Assembly: GCA_024082115.1 (NCBI GenBank)
Contig: JAMRYE010000012.1
Location: 248,001 to 312,000, forward strand
Direction: 5' to 3'
Source of the DNA: Rhinocladiella similis
Lineage: Eukaryota > Ascomycota > Eurotiomycetes > Chaetothyriales > Herpotrichiellaceae
DNA length: 64,000 nt
Position numbers and translations under genes: made by a program. Shown one piece after another: positions 36,001-46,197 of this stretch. The notes under the pieces were generated by a model. That model ran no database searches, was not told the origin of the DNA, and saw nothing but the letters and a program-made list of their open reading frames with translations. Each line of letters starts with the position of its first letter. The stretch's first letter is position 1.

Positions 36001-36431
36001 CAACAAAATCAAACCAGCGAGCCGCGACAGTTCTTGAGGAAATTCCGGCAGAGATTGAGACCCCTGGCCCAGCAGCGCCCACCGCACCGCCCTCGAATCC
36101 ATCCGTGAATACTCGGACAAGGGTAAAGAGACAAGAAGACGTCTTTTCCGGCACCCTTCGCCCAAGCGAGGTGGCTCCTTCGGCTGGTAAGGCAACGTAC
36201 GAGGAGGACAGCCTCGGTCGTCGCTTCACTCGCGGCCTCAGAGTCATTTTCCTGACGATAGCGTCCCTGAGTGCTGGGGCTTACATGATTGGCTTTGTGG
36301 CCGAGGGACTGGGGGCACAGGCACAACGGCAGAATGGTATTGCAGAAGACAGTCAAGTGTCGGGCCCCAGGAAGAGGATTGTCATGACGGGTCAGAGACC
36401 GGGGATTTTCAGCACCGAGAGCTCGAGATGA
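33087..36431 (+). CDS. Large conserved-looking mitochondrion-like protein, function unknown
   Basis: One exon, 1114 residues; I cannot assign a family. The first 60 residues are Arg/Ser-rich and poor in acids (MPVYVRTAITRARRPSSIQAR), like a mitochondrial presequence. The next block (MLRSRYSKAFARKVLRENKANLHWFG) is basic and amphipathic. The middle is polar and probably disordered, with short motifs such as YDPISMRKV near 226. Likely helical, possibly coiled-coil segments lie near 650-700 and 745-780. A compact C-terminal region PYLSLVYNHSTGKVIVSPM through EHMLVFTKR near 880-950 looks folded, with a GYSLVDGG turn. A single hydrophobic segment near 1050-1073 (VIFLTIASLSAGAYMIGFVAEGL) suggests one membrane span close to the C terminus. 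The start is the first in-frame ATG of the long frame. An inner-membrane protein facing the matrix is inference only. Confidence 0.8.
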   Translation: MPVYVRTAITRARRPSSIQARTLWWWSRHSSEPQLLFDESTFEERMTRHHKMLRSRYSKAFARKVLRENKANLHWFGRGNNRLWGSRYCAYQPLSSDSAKSTNTEKQSHKLQEDKFDVPEDVGFESFRATIDRAIAEDPHGCLFGRPSHGRRSTGRSSSDPFFWKSRGDCETNDTKSPPESTRTRVVMAKAVTDSPTSSSPVESTTPFTAKNDKSPESEMDYVYDPISMRKVLTKTNRSGPEKNSLVSMLFSEHGVEIPVKTYKPPKVYGYGPSKPPLDGSRSDQLPASSTNSAESSRKQNLRDMMFRTKGNSLDTSARFTEMTDTQPSEETEDQPPPKNKIRESPAPDDSSPLFSGTTYEAKSELNTDPSAKKDDWLVKEGFRDDDPYSKDAKARVDSRETPAKGYAGFHNKHAEHNHVAVEEGLSHGPVKSASPILEPTLDRIQAMPIAEPEHDVHLLQTSLDRHLKQDDALNYELKGSTADKLFRDTIPSTEEDMDLLRASDVRAATRTTRYTKQEAESRKKATRQKMEGTWLALQDDLKGENNDTTKTTTSQGSPHTTESGSLNDVRSHLREYLDGIMAKTMQSMGGLNNSYDTYLQQMRGGKWADLTKKLIFKDESLSKTPSIFTGKPQNPSRPSTPDPEVVQALEERNGRTSSLREATARARGEWEKTRAQLSKLSNDIRAIYEDEYGSINVNHRQSSPSGGLGQPVTSRALDSSGTSNTPPLLNTTVKPGLVTDPVIDAHISTFEPKYAELVDAAKTVRRELHEAKMAIRAIESGRPSNVWAVPSPADSNFGKKRINFKAQAADAPTPEFSVTGDDPIPKPLDKGARADLAGQRSKDETVPEPVFTDSGSPEWNDEQIPPIESLRTREYDAPYLSLVYNHSTGKVIVSPMNEPSQLPNKRADFIEVLGRLKHAPEFLKHFTTLKQAGYSLVDGGEHMLVFTKRSTKHLPPKPLSAENASLNNPEPTKSNQRAATVLEEIPAEIETPGPAAPTAPPSNPSVNTRTRVKRQEDVFSGTLRPSEVAPSAGKATYEEDSLGRRFTRGLRVIFLTIASLSAGAYMIGFVAEGLGAQAQRQNGIAEDSQVSGPRKRIVMTGQRPGIFSTESSR

Positions 36432-37290
36432 ACAGGCCGGTCGAGAATGAGAATGCCTGTTTTGGCCGACAGGTCAAAAATTGCATCCAGATTGGTTCGA
36501 ATAATGATGATGATGACGAGGAAGAGGAGGAGGAGGAGGGCAATTGTGTATTATTACCAAGCAGGAGGAGGACCTTGCTGACCATGTTTTTTTGAGCCGA
36601 GTATCATTCATTAGCACTCCAAAGTAGGCACAGTCACGCTCCCTTCTTCATTGTTGGGCGTTTTGTGGTGTATAGCATCAAAGTCCACTCCTGAAATCGG
36701 AACATGCGGCATTGAACATGTCTTTGCTCTGATACTCAAGATCTCCATGCACCAACTTATGCTTATCCGCCGCAACAGGCAGACCCCAAGACCCCAAGAC
36801 CACATCGAAGCATCGCCGCATGACAAGGCATGCTGTATGCCAGAGTATTACTCCGTTACAATTGTGAAGGTTATCATTAAGAGCACACCTAATCCACTAA
36901 GCCAATAAGCATGGTAATCTCCCGACTGCTCAAAATCATACTCGTTTGTCTACGATACAAAAAAAACCAATTCAAGAGCATCATTCCCATTGCCGTTGCC
37001 CTTCCCCTGAGCCTACAAAGGCGTCAAAGAAGCCGCTTCTGATCCCGGTACGTTCTCTGATAGAACCTAGACCATCGGGAACTTTCTCCGAGCCACCCTG
37101 TATGTGCGCCTCACTCTCTGCAGGTCTCCCAGCTGCAAATCCCACGTTCCAACAGAGACGTACGTCATTCTCCCCAATTCAAATTCGAGTGCTTTTCGTG
37201 CAGTTGTCAGTGTTCGTGTCCTATTGTTACGACCCATCATCATGCCTCATCCACCGCCAACATCAACAGCCAATGATTGAACATCGGCAC
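36432..37290. other. Intergenic, convergent 3' ends
   Basis: Between the 3' ends of the large unknown gene and the reticulon gene. Starts with a GATGATGATGACGAGGAAGAGGAGG-like purine run near 36503-36540. No gene seen. Confidence 0.6.
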
Positions 37291-38744
37291 TTAAGCGTAG
37301 TTGGCCTGCGCACTGGGTAGAGTCTCAGTCTCTGGCTTGTAGTCCACTGAAGTTGAGGGGAACTCTGTCTTGGGGGCCGAAGGGAAGTCGCCCTCTTTGA
37401 TCGAGGGTTTGGCCGTGGTTGGAGATGGGATCCTCTGTCTAGCACCGCCAATGGCCTCCTGGGCCTTAGCGGTGGCGGTACCAGTGTATTGCTTCACTGT
37501 CTCGAAACCCCTGCTGGTATGCTGAGCGGTCAAATCCTTGATCTGATTTGTCTGGTGGCCGATGACTTCTCCTGCATGTTGAAGTTGGGCGTCGATGACT
37601 TCCTTGTTTTCGATATAGACCAATGGGCCCAGGAAGACGACGCAGGTGAAGAAGAGAGACAAGCCCCAGAAAGGAAGGAGCTTGATCAGGTAGTAGGTCA
37701 AGAAGGCGGAGAAGAAGGCCTAGAAGTGTTAGGGGTTTTCGTAAATCGCACGGGGTGTATAGGTTACTCACAGTTGCTGTGACGGGAACGTTCTCGGCAA
37801 AGACGATACGCTGGCCCTCGATGACGAAAAAGTTGATAAGATTCTCGAGATCATCGAGGGACGATTCGAGAGTCTCCTTGGGGATTTTGTAGTATCGGCG
37901 AGGTCGAACAGCACCTGCGACGCCAGAACCCATCAGAGCCTTGCTCGAGGCTTCGGCAAGGGTAACAACTGTTGCCAAGGTCAGCGTCTTTCAAGGCCAT
38001 CTGCAATTGCTTTTCCACATACCTCCAAGAGTCATCCATGTGATCTTCAACAAATAGCGCAGGATGGGGAGGTATCGGCAGGCGAAAATGAAGGCGACGG
38101 CAGACAAAAAGGTCAAACCAGTGGCTCGTTTGTTCTTCCACTGGGAATTGTCAGTGGTGATGCCAAAACACGACGTCTGCTATGACTTACACTCAACAAG
38201 GTGTAGAAGAAGGAGTGATAGTCTGTAGCACATGTCAGAAACGGGCACAATAGGCTAGGATGGCTTGTTCCCTACGGGTCAATGGGGTATCGTTGGCAGC
38301 AGTGTAGGATGGCTGCTGGCGAGAGTTCGCAAGATCACTGAACTCGGAAGCGGTAGCACCAGCCTGGTTCTTGACGGATGTTGCAACGGGACCTGGCACT
38401 TTTTTTCAGCACTTGTGTGTTTCTTCTCAAGCCAAGTGGCCTACCATTGACAATGTTCTGTGTGATAGGGTGATTCTGCACGGTGTTGACGGCGGCTGCG
38501 GCATCTAGGGGCAATCAGAAGGGAGAAGGGAGAGATTTAGGCATTGAAACTAAATCGTTGTCAGTGCATGTCCGCAGTGTGTGACGTTGGTAGCTTCAGA
38601 TGATGTACATACCTTGCTGTTCACGACAGTGTCCTTGAGCGGCGTGCCATTGGTAGCAGGGGTAGCTGCCGGAGTCTCATCGACAGTCGACATGTCGGTA
38701 TGTGTGGGAAGGTCGTCTGAAGTAAGAAGATCACCCTGAGACAT
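37291..38744 (-). CDS. RTN1: Reticulon-like ER membrane-shaping protein
   Basis: Reticulon that curves and tubulates the endoplasmic reticulum. Seven exons: 38744-38609, 38504-38445, 38392-38276, 38222-38191, 38140-38023, 37968-37772 and 37719-37291; 362 residues. The reticulon homology domain starts HYHSFFYTLLSWKNKRATGL near 109 and holds two hydrophobic hairpins (LTFLSAVAFIFACRYLPILRYL and TYYLIKLLPFWGLSLFFTCVVFLGP), separated by a loop with RPRRYYKIPKETLE and LINFFVIEGQRIVFAENV. The block VIDAQLQHAGEVIG and a TSRGFETVKQYTG tail match fungal Rtn1. The first donor is uncertain: the stronger-looking GTATGT ends in phase 0 and breaks the frame, while GTACAT four bases on keeps it. Exon 2 is short (60 nt). 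Confidence 0.88.
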
Positions 38745-40603
38745 TGCGTTGTAGGACAGGAGAGATTAGCTGCGGTGTTGGTAGAGAGAGCGAACAGCTA
38801 CCGGCGGCTGGAGACGGGAGGTTTGATGAATACGACAATCGACTGAAGGCTGCGATGATTCAAATGCTTGAAAGGGAATTGTTCGTAGGGTGGGAAGATG
38901 GAGTTGAGGGTATTAGAGTGAAAGGAGGAGATGGAAGGATGAGGACAAGGACGGGGAATAAGTTGTGCTAGGAAACAAAACTTGGGTGCAAACCAAACTG
39001 GGTAACAAGCCACGTTTTGGTGTCTCTGACGCAACTGCCTCAGTTACGGAGGACAAGACTTATCATTCTCCATACGAGTAGCCACAGGCAATAAGCTGGT
39101 ACAAGTATTGCTTGCAGAATGTACTGTGCAGTCCCTGATGTTATGGCATTGCAGGCTCATCATTCACTCCCATAGACTCACCAGACTGCCCTTGACATCA
39201 TTCCTTTAGGGGCTGTTTTTCAGGTCCTGGTAATGTTCTACAGTATTTCTTTTTGCTCCGTCTCTCCCCCTTCTCCATCTCTTGTACAGTAACTCTCCCT
39301 ACCCCAACGACCGTTGGTTGGGATCACTACAATCAACACCGTAGTCTGGATAAATGCAGCAGACGCATAGTGGACACAAGACATTCAAGTGGTCGCGTGC
39401 ACACTTTTGCCAACGTCTACCCTGGTGAAGGGACACTGTGGCATGTGCCTCGTATAGCCCATACATAGCTATCTACTGTACTGCACCACCATCACGCCAT
39501 CTACACAGCAGAGCGATAGAAACTGTGCATTGAACAGCATTACAAAACTGCTGCCTTGGGCTGCACAGATATGCACTGCTCGTCATTCCAGTTCTCTCGG
39601 GACGGCCTAGAAGATTCCCCCGGGCCAGACAACCACTTACTGTACAAGCCCTTGGAGGAGAGACACGAATGCCCCGTAGAATGTTCCCGACTCCCTGGAT
39701 GGGCAGAAGATGGATGGCTCTACAGTACAGTACAGGACACGGAGTGACAGGAGGCTTTTCATCATCCCCTCATCCACTTCAAGCCCTCTGGCATGAGGAG
39801 CGACGAGCACGGTATCCGTCCTTCGTACTCCGTATATTCGCTCGCTCTGGTTTGTGACATGTGATAATTCTTGGCAATCAAAGCCTGAGGTACAAGATTC
39901 TCCCCCCAGCTGTACTGTGCTGGACCTTAAGTACAGTAGATTCTTTGACGACAGCAATAGAGAGACTATCTACTGGACGGAGTAGGACTTCACACCATCT
40001 CGAGACATGGTCCATAACAGCCACACCTTTCTTATGATCGGCCAGTGGGAACGTAATGGAATTCACCTCGAGCCTTGGAAAAAGACTTCGCCCAATTGTT
40101 TACATTTGCCTTGATTGGACAACTAAGTCTGTGCACGGTAACGGAGTACCGAGTAGCGAGTATGGGGACATAGAGACTATTCACCATGACAAGGACTCGT
40201 TACCTGCGTGCTCTGCACTGTACAGTAGACTGATGAAAGTGTCACGGGGACTTTGACATAGAGATCAATGCAGTTGTCATGCGAATCGAGAGCGTCAATT
40301 CCCAGGAATCTTGAAGGCAAGAATGATATGGCGTTAGTTTCTTGTACAAAGAGAATATTTAGTTCACTTTGGGGGGGCTCCGTCCGATTCGTTTACAACA
40401 TGGCTGATTCTCTGATCTCTCCGTAATAGACGATGGTGATAGAGTGATAACCAATGAATCAGTTGTACAATAGAAGATTCTGACACCTCAAAGGCTCAGA
40501 TTCACAAACATCGAGAGTAGTGGTGAATTGTAGAATATCCGTATCCATGCTGATAGATCGATTGCCCTTCCTCGTAACTAAAAGCGGCATCACTTGAACA
40601 GAA
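38745..40603. other. Gene-poor stretch rich in GTACAGTA-like words
   Basis: About 1.9 kb with no supported gene. TACTCCGTA lies at 39826-39834. Words such as CTACAGTACAGTACAGG (39719-39735), TACTGTACTG and GTACAGTAGA recur here. The right end holds the promoter of PPM1. Confidence 0.55.
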
Positions 40604-41851
40604 ATGCCCATTCAAAGCGTCCCGAAAGTCACGTCCACGACCATCTCACTCAACCAATCACCCAGCTACATGTCGGCGCCATCAATACCAAATCTCAATA
40701 CTCTACGCCGAGGAGGCTTGCGAGGGCGGGCTCGAGGCCGTGGCGCTTTTGCGGGTACGGCTGCCGGCACGGCTGCAAAGGGCATCCAGCATGATGCCCT
40801 CGTGCAAAACACCGATCATGATGCAGCCACGTCTCGGCTCAGTGCAGTTGATGCCGGCTACCTCCAAGACCCCTTTGCACATCTGCTTACTCCCTCGGAA
40901 GGCGTGTCGAGACGGCTGCCCTTGATGAATCGAGGTAGGAACAGGAGTTGTCTTGTCCCCGAACTTCACCATTAACTGGCGCAAGGCACTTACGTGAGAA
41001 CAACCGGAATTGACAGGATCGTGGATGTTTTTCTGTCCTCGGCAGGGAATCCTCACAAGCAGATTGTTTCGTTGGGCGCAGGAAGTGACACGAGATATTT
41101 TCGGCTCAAGCAGGCTCGACGAAATACACCCATCACCTACCATGAGATTGATTTTGAGGCCAACACGCGGCGAAAGATCAGTCAGCTACGGAGTCCTGCA
41201 TTTTCGGCGGCAGCAAATAACCTTGCAGGCATTGACATGCATGCTCAGGAGGTCGATGTGTCCGAAGACGGTGCCACGCTGACTTCTCCCGAATACATCA
41301 TTCACCCACGAGATCTTCGTCACCTTCCTCACCAAGACACCGGCTTGACTGGTCTGGACAGGAGCTTGCCGACGCTCATAATCTCTGAATGCTGCCTCAT
41401 CTACCTGCCACCAGACGATGCGGACGCCGTGCTACAGTACTTTTCCACTTTGTTTCCCTCAGAGACCCCCTTGGCCATCGTCATCTACGAACCCATTCGG
41501 CCCCATGACTCATTCGGTAAGACGATGGTCAACAATCTTATGAACAGAGGTCTGCAGTTACAGACACTGGAAAAATATGCCGGTCCAGCAGAGCAACGGA
41601 TCAGGTTGGAAACCCAGGGCTTCAAGAGTGGTGGTGATGGTGCTTTCGGGGGCTCACAGTCTGTCGATGTCGACTTCATCTGGCGAGAGTGGGTAGAAGG
41701 TGGTGAGAAGGAACGGATCGATGGCCTAGAGTGGATGGACGAGGTTGAAGAGTTTGTTTTGCTAGCAAAACACTACTGCATCTCATGGGGTTGGCGAGGG
41801 TACAGTGAAGATGGGAACTGGCGAAGTCTTCCATCGGCCATTGCTACTTAG
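40604..41851 (+). CDS. PPM1: Leucine carboxyl methyltransferase (PP2A methyltransferase)
   Basis: Methylates the C-terminal leucine carboxylate of the PP2A catalytic subunit, controlling holoenzyme assembly. Exons are 40604-40934 and 40986-41851, joined G|GC, total 398 residues; yeast Ppm1 and human LCMT1 are somewhat shorter. The family-specific motifs are NTDHDAATSRLSAVDAGYLQDPFA near 68-90 (substrate and cofactor lid), the SAM-binding loop VSLGAGSDTRYFRL near 139-152, YHEIDFE near 165, LIISECCLIYLPPDDAD near 232-248, and IYEPI-PHDSFGKTM near 268. The C terminus has WREWVEGGEKERIDGLEWMDEVEEF and ends in HYCISWGWRGY. The N terminus is Arg/Gly-rich (RRGGLRGRARGRGAF), variable and probably disordered. 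The intron is 51 nt. Confidence 0.93.
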
Positions 41852-42462
41852 GTCTGATGAATTGCTGCGGCTTCAAGCACGCATAACGAAATGTTCTGAG
41901 CTGGTCACCTGTTTCGCCGTGAGCAGATTGACAGATCGACGATTTCTAGTGTCGATGCGACTATCGATAATGATATACGTACAATATCCAGAAGTGCTGG
42001 CATCGAGGATGATGCCGTACAGTAGATGGTACCGGATGGTCAAAGCCATCGACGTCACTACCATCCACCGTACAAGGCAAAGCCGCACAAACAACGCAAA
42101 CAGCCAAACACGAGAAAATATCGTGATGATTGCATTCCCGCCATCCAAACTTTTCCTCCGGCCGTGCGAGCGTGTCATCGACTGCCAACTCATGCCATCA
42201 AATCTATGCGAACCCAGCATGTCAACAATCATAATCATCCATGCTGCTTGCAGCGACCCCAGTGGTTCGCTAGAATTCATCACATTTCTGACCGAGTCTT
42301 CATCTACGATACGTGGATACTATAACACAAAATGCTGCACGCTGTTGGCATGATCTGTGTACGAGGAATTTCTTCCCCAGAACTACAACCGCCTACAATC
42401 TCCCCCCTTGTTGGTCGCCACTTGTTCGACGATCGGCCGCTCACTCTACTTTAAAAGTAGCC
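41852..42462. other. Intergenic, no gene seen
   Basis: 3' region of PPM1 and spacer. Contains one GTACAGTAGA word at 42017-42026. Confidence 0.5.
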
Positions 42463-42758
42463 ATGGCGCCGAGCAAAACACAATCCCCCGGACAAGACCC
42501 TGGCAAGGGGGCCAAGATTGATTTTATGAAACCTCGATTCGCCTCAGTCTGTTTGGTCCTTCCAAGCTGGTCGAGCCATCTTGGGACCTGAAGCTCTGGT
42601 CGAGTCGACTGCGGCGAGACGACATTCCAACCGCAGCAGTGACCCTACCGCATGATTACCCTGGAGCGGTCTGGTTCTCAAGCAAGGGCCAAGTCGTTGA
42701 ATTCTTGGAACGACTCGAACTCTTCAAGACGTGCCTCCGAGATTACGGTCACCAGTAA
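42463..42758 (+). pseudogene. Possible frameshifted small gene
   Basis: The ATG at 42463 opens MAPSKTQSPGQDPGKGAKID and runs as MKPRFAS, then soon stops. Shifting two bases near 42545 opens a coding-looking frame: LFGPSKLVEPSWDLKLWSS, RRDDIPTAAVTLPHDYPGAVW, FLERLELFKTCLRDYGHQ and a TAA at 42756. The two halves together would make a product of about 97-98 residues. No GT-AG intron spans the shift. I recognise no family. Either a decayed gene, an assembly error, or two unrelated chance frames. Confidence 0.3.
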
Positions 42759-43384
42759 CGAGTATTTCCTGCAGCTCGAAGTTGCACTCCACAACAATCG
42801 GCGGCTGAAGATATCTTGCCCAGATGAGGTACCCATTGTCATTTGCTTGCGCCGGACATTGCTCGTCTGTCCAAGCTTTACGCTGTCGTAGGGGCTTTTC
42901 TGATTTGCTGCATGAAATTTGACGGTGCTTAAGCGGGCCGCGGCTTTGGCGCGGTCTCGAGTGACATCCCTGACTCTACCCCCTCGGTGAGATAAACAGT
43001 GGACCTGGACGTGCGCCAGCCTTGCATGGCTCGAGAGCCGTTTGCGATGGTCTACCCTTCGGCAACAGGCCAATTTGCTCTCGAGCTTCGTTTGGGGCTT
43101 CGATCTGCACTCTCCTTTACCCTCTTCACCTCTTTGAGTTGAGTAAAACTCGTCCACTCCTTTCTGGCGTCTCTGTTCTTCTCGTCGTCGCTGGACTTGT
43201 CGTCGTCGATCTGGTGCTTTTGCTATTGCGCGCATCTGCTCTGCGAGCACCCACGTTCTTTACAACAACAACAATCACTGACCCCAGTCGCTCATTTCGA
43301 GTCCACCACGGCGAACGGCGATCGCCAATCCGATGCTCACGCTCCCTACATTGTAAACGTTCTGTCGGTTACTGGGTACGCTCA
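42759..43384. other. Promoter region of the SUN-family gene
   Basis: Becomes C/T-rich toward 43.1-43.3 kb, as expected for a leader. The SUN frame stays open upstream of 43385, but that part has no signal peptide and does not match the family, so I read it as leader. Confidence 0.5.
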
Positions 43385-44922
43385 ATGCGCAAGCGAACCT
43401 TCACCTCGAGCGCAACCGCGCTGCTGCTTCTCACAGCTTCCGTGGTCAGCGCAAAGCATGGGGTTCATGATCACCTAGAATCGCTTCACAAACGACACCG
43501 CGCAAACCGCCACTTGGATGCGCGATCAACAGCCGAGAACGGCGCACACGGCGTTGAATTGAGGTCCGTCTCGGAAACAACATCCAAGGCACCAGTCGAG
43601 AAGCGAGGCGGGCAATGCGCCTTTCCCACAGACGCTGGCCTGGTCGCGGTGACTCCAGGAGAACAGAATGCAGGATGGGCCATGAGTCCTGACCAGCCAT
43701 GTACACCGGGGAACTACTGCCCGTATGCTTGTCCACCAGGTCAAGTAATGATGCAGTGGGATCCCAGCGCGACGTCATATACATATCCAAAGTCAATGGT
43801 CAGTATGCCTCTCAGGGTACCTGGCAACATTTTGCTAACCTTGTACAGAACGGTGGCTTGTATTGCGACGACAATGGCAACATCCAAAAGCCATTCCCCG
43901 ACAAGCCCTACTGCCAATCCACGGCCAGCAACATCGGTGTACAGAACAACGCGGGAGGGGTGGTGTCTTTCTGTCAGACCGTGCTTCCTGGCAATGAGGC
44001 TATGCTCATTCCGACTTCTGTTACCGACTATGCCACTCTCGCTGTTCCAGACACCAACTACTGGTGTGGGACTGCTGCACACTACTACATCAACCCTCCT
44101 GGAGTTGGCACCGACACGGCCTGTGTATGGGGAACTCACGCCAACCCCTTTGGCAACTGGTCCCCTTACGTAGCCGGTGCCAATGTCGACAAATCTGGAA
44201 ACACATTCATCAAGTTGGGATGGAACCCGATTTACCTGGAGCCGACCACGCCTTTTCGCAACAACATGCCAAACTGGGGCGTCAAGGTCGACTGTCCCAA
44301 TGGCGGCTGCCACGGCCTTCCCTGCTCGATCGACCCTAGCCAGAATAGTGTCAACCAGATGGTTGGCAGTGCCAGCGACGGCGCCGGTGGTGGCGCATTC
44401 TGCGTGGTCACTGTAGACCAGGGAGCAACGGCGAACTTTGTCGTCTTCAATTCGGGCGGCGACCAGAGTGACAAGACCACCAACGGCGGCGGTAGTGGGA
44501 GCTCGTCGACCGGCTGGAACAGGGGTGGTCAATTCTACCAGTCGACTAGCAGCGCGGCAGCTTCCGCTAGCCCCTCGACATCATCAAGCACAAGTTCGAC
44601 CTCGGAATCTACCACTTCCACCGCTTGGACGTCGTCGTCCTCGAGCACCACGAGCTCGACACAGGTTCCGACTTCGTCATCTGCCACCAGCACCTGGCAC
44701 TCCCGAGCGCCAACGCACTCGCCCTACTACTCCATGTTCAACCAAACAACGTCGACAGGGAGCGTTGGCCACAGCTCTGTTGAAGCGACCGCTACTCCCG
44801 CCGGACCTAGCTCGTCGTCTCAACCTTCGATACTGTCTGCGACGGGAGCCGCCTCATCAATCCAGGTATCCGTTGTCGGCCTGCTCTCGGCCCTGGCCTT
44901 TTACGCCGTGGCAGCATTGTGA
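43385..44922 (+). CDS. SUN-family cell-wall protein (GH132-like)
   Basis: Secreted wall-remodelling protein related to yeast Sim1, Uth1, Nca3 and Sun4 and to Aspergillus Sun proteins, which act on beta-1,3-glucan in septation and wall growth. Exons are 43385-43798 and 43849-44922, joined in phase 0, 495 residues. The signal peptide is MRKRTFTSSATALLLLTASVVSA. A propeptide with dibasic LHKRH and VEKR sites follows, and then the Cys-rich SUN domain: QCAFPTDAGLVAVTP, GWAMSPDQPCTPGNYCPYACPPGQVM, NGGLYCD, KPYC, VSFCQTVLPGNEAM, YWCGTAAHYYINP and WNPIY. The tail (about 380-470) is Ser/Thr-rich, and the last 20 residues are hydrophobic (VVGLLSALAFYAVAAL), resembling a GPI signal, which is not a feature of the yeast SUN proteins. 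The intron has a clean GCTAACC branch site. Confidence 0.92.
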
Positions 44923-46197
44923 AGTTCTGTACTCGCCGTGTTGTTGCAGAAGAGGCATTTTCCGAGCAGTAATGCGGTTCTCGGGGCTCCTCTAGCGCAG
45001 CTGGACTTGCAAAGACACCGATACACGTGCATAGACGCAAACGTATAAGGAGTGGAGTATCAATGTCGATATTTATCCGGGCTGGTCACCTTGAGATCCG
45101 ATGTTTTGCCCTTTTCTTCTCATTTGTCGATACCCTTTTGTTTGGACATCTGTTCCGCTTTTTCTATGGAATACAACCCTGCCAAACTTTTGTTCAAAGA
45201 AACAACAATCATTCTGGTAATGCCGGCTACAGAAGTATCTTGTTTTTATTTTCACAGCACATCGTGTTTTGTCACACAGACACACACGCACACGCACACG
45301 CACCTCTTGGATTGTTCTCGTGGATAAAAGTCGCCTGAGGGAGGGAGTCACATAAGCAGAGGGGGAAATTCCAAGCAGAGAAAGAGAAATCTTTTTGACT
45401 GTTCAGATGTATTTCCCCCGGGTAGAGGAGGAAGGGGAGGTTCACGTATGTGTATGGATTTGAAGGCCAGTTGGACTTTTTGTTTAACGATATCCACGTT
45501 TGGTTATTTATTTGGCGGAAAGTTTTCTTCCTGGAGATGACAGGAGACAGAGTTGCCATCCTATCTTACTTGGTAGTTATGTACGGGATAAGGAAAGAAG
45601 CAATGTGTGAGAAGGGGGTGTTCCGTACAGGGGGAATGTCTATACAATACTAGTAGGTAGGTACTGTAGCTATCTGAATTGTAATGTGAATATTGAAACA
45701 ATTCTAGAACCTGGCCACCACTCATACCAGCAGAGACTTATCAGTATACTGATATTCTTTACAGTAGTATTGGTTCAGTGCTTTTGTCATCTGTAGTGGT
45801 ACTTCGTACAGGATGCTTTGACAGGAGCATCGTTCGTATTGTGAGTACAAATATATGTACAGTCTGTGGCACAGGAAATAGTGTCCGGGGTTTGGCGGGC
45901 GATCGCGTTTCCCCTCCCCACCACTTCGTTCACCTCGACCTGCTGCGTACTGTGTATGCCATATCTCAGCCCTGGACATATTCGACCGACATACTATTAA
46001 AGAGTCCTGCCTGAAGAATATCTCAACACACTCTTTGGACGACCACCTCGCTCTTCTCTTCTCCTAGCTGCCTACTCGTACCAACCCATACCGTCTTCCT
46101 CTGCCCTCCACTGTCCTCTCAATAGGCAAGAAGACTCCCGCACCCCCTCCTCATCTCTCGAATCAACCCAGCTACACCAATACAACCACACGTCAAG
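44923..46197. other. Intergenic with CA-rich repeat
   Basis: Between SUN and IST1. Holds an ACACGC-type simple repeat near 45278-45303 and a CT-rich leader just ahead of IST1. No gene seen. Confidence 0.55.
45278..45303. repeat. CA/ACACGC simple repeat
   Basis: A run of CACACA and ACACGC units in non-coding DNA. Confidence 0.75.

Noticed and set aside
43741..44532. 263-residue frame on the minus strand
   Set aside because: Antisense shadow of the SUN-family gene, which has clear family motifs on the plus strand.
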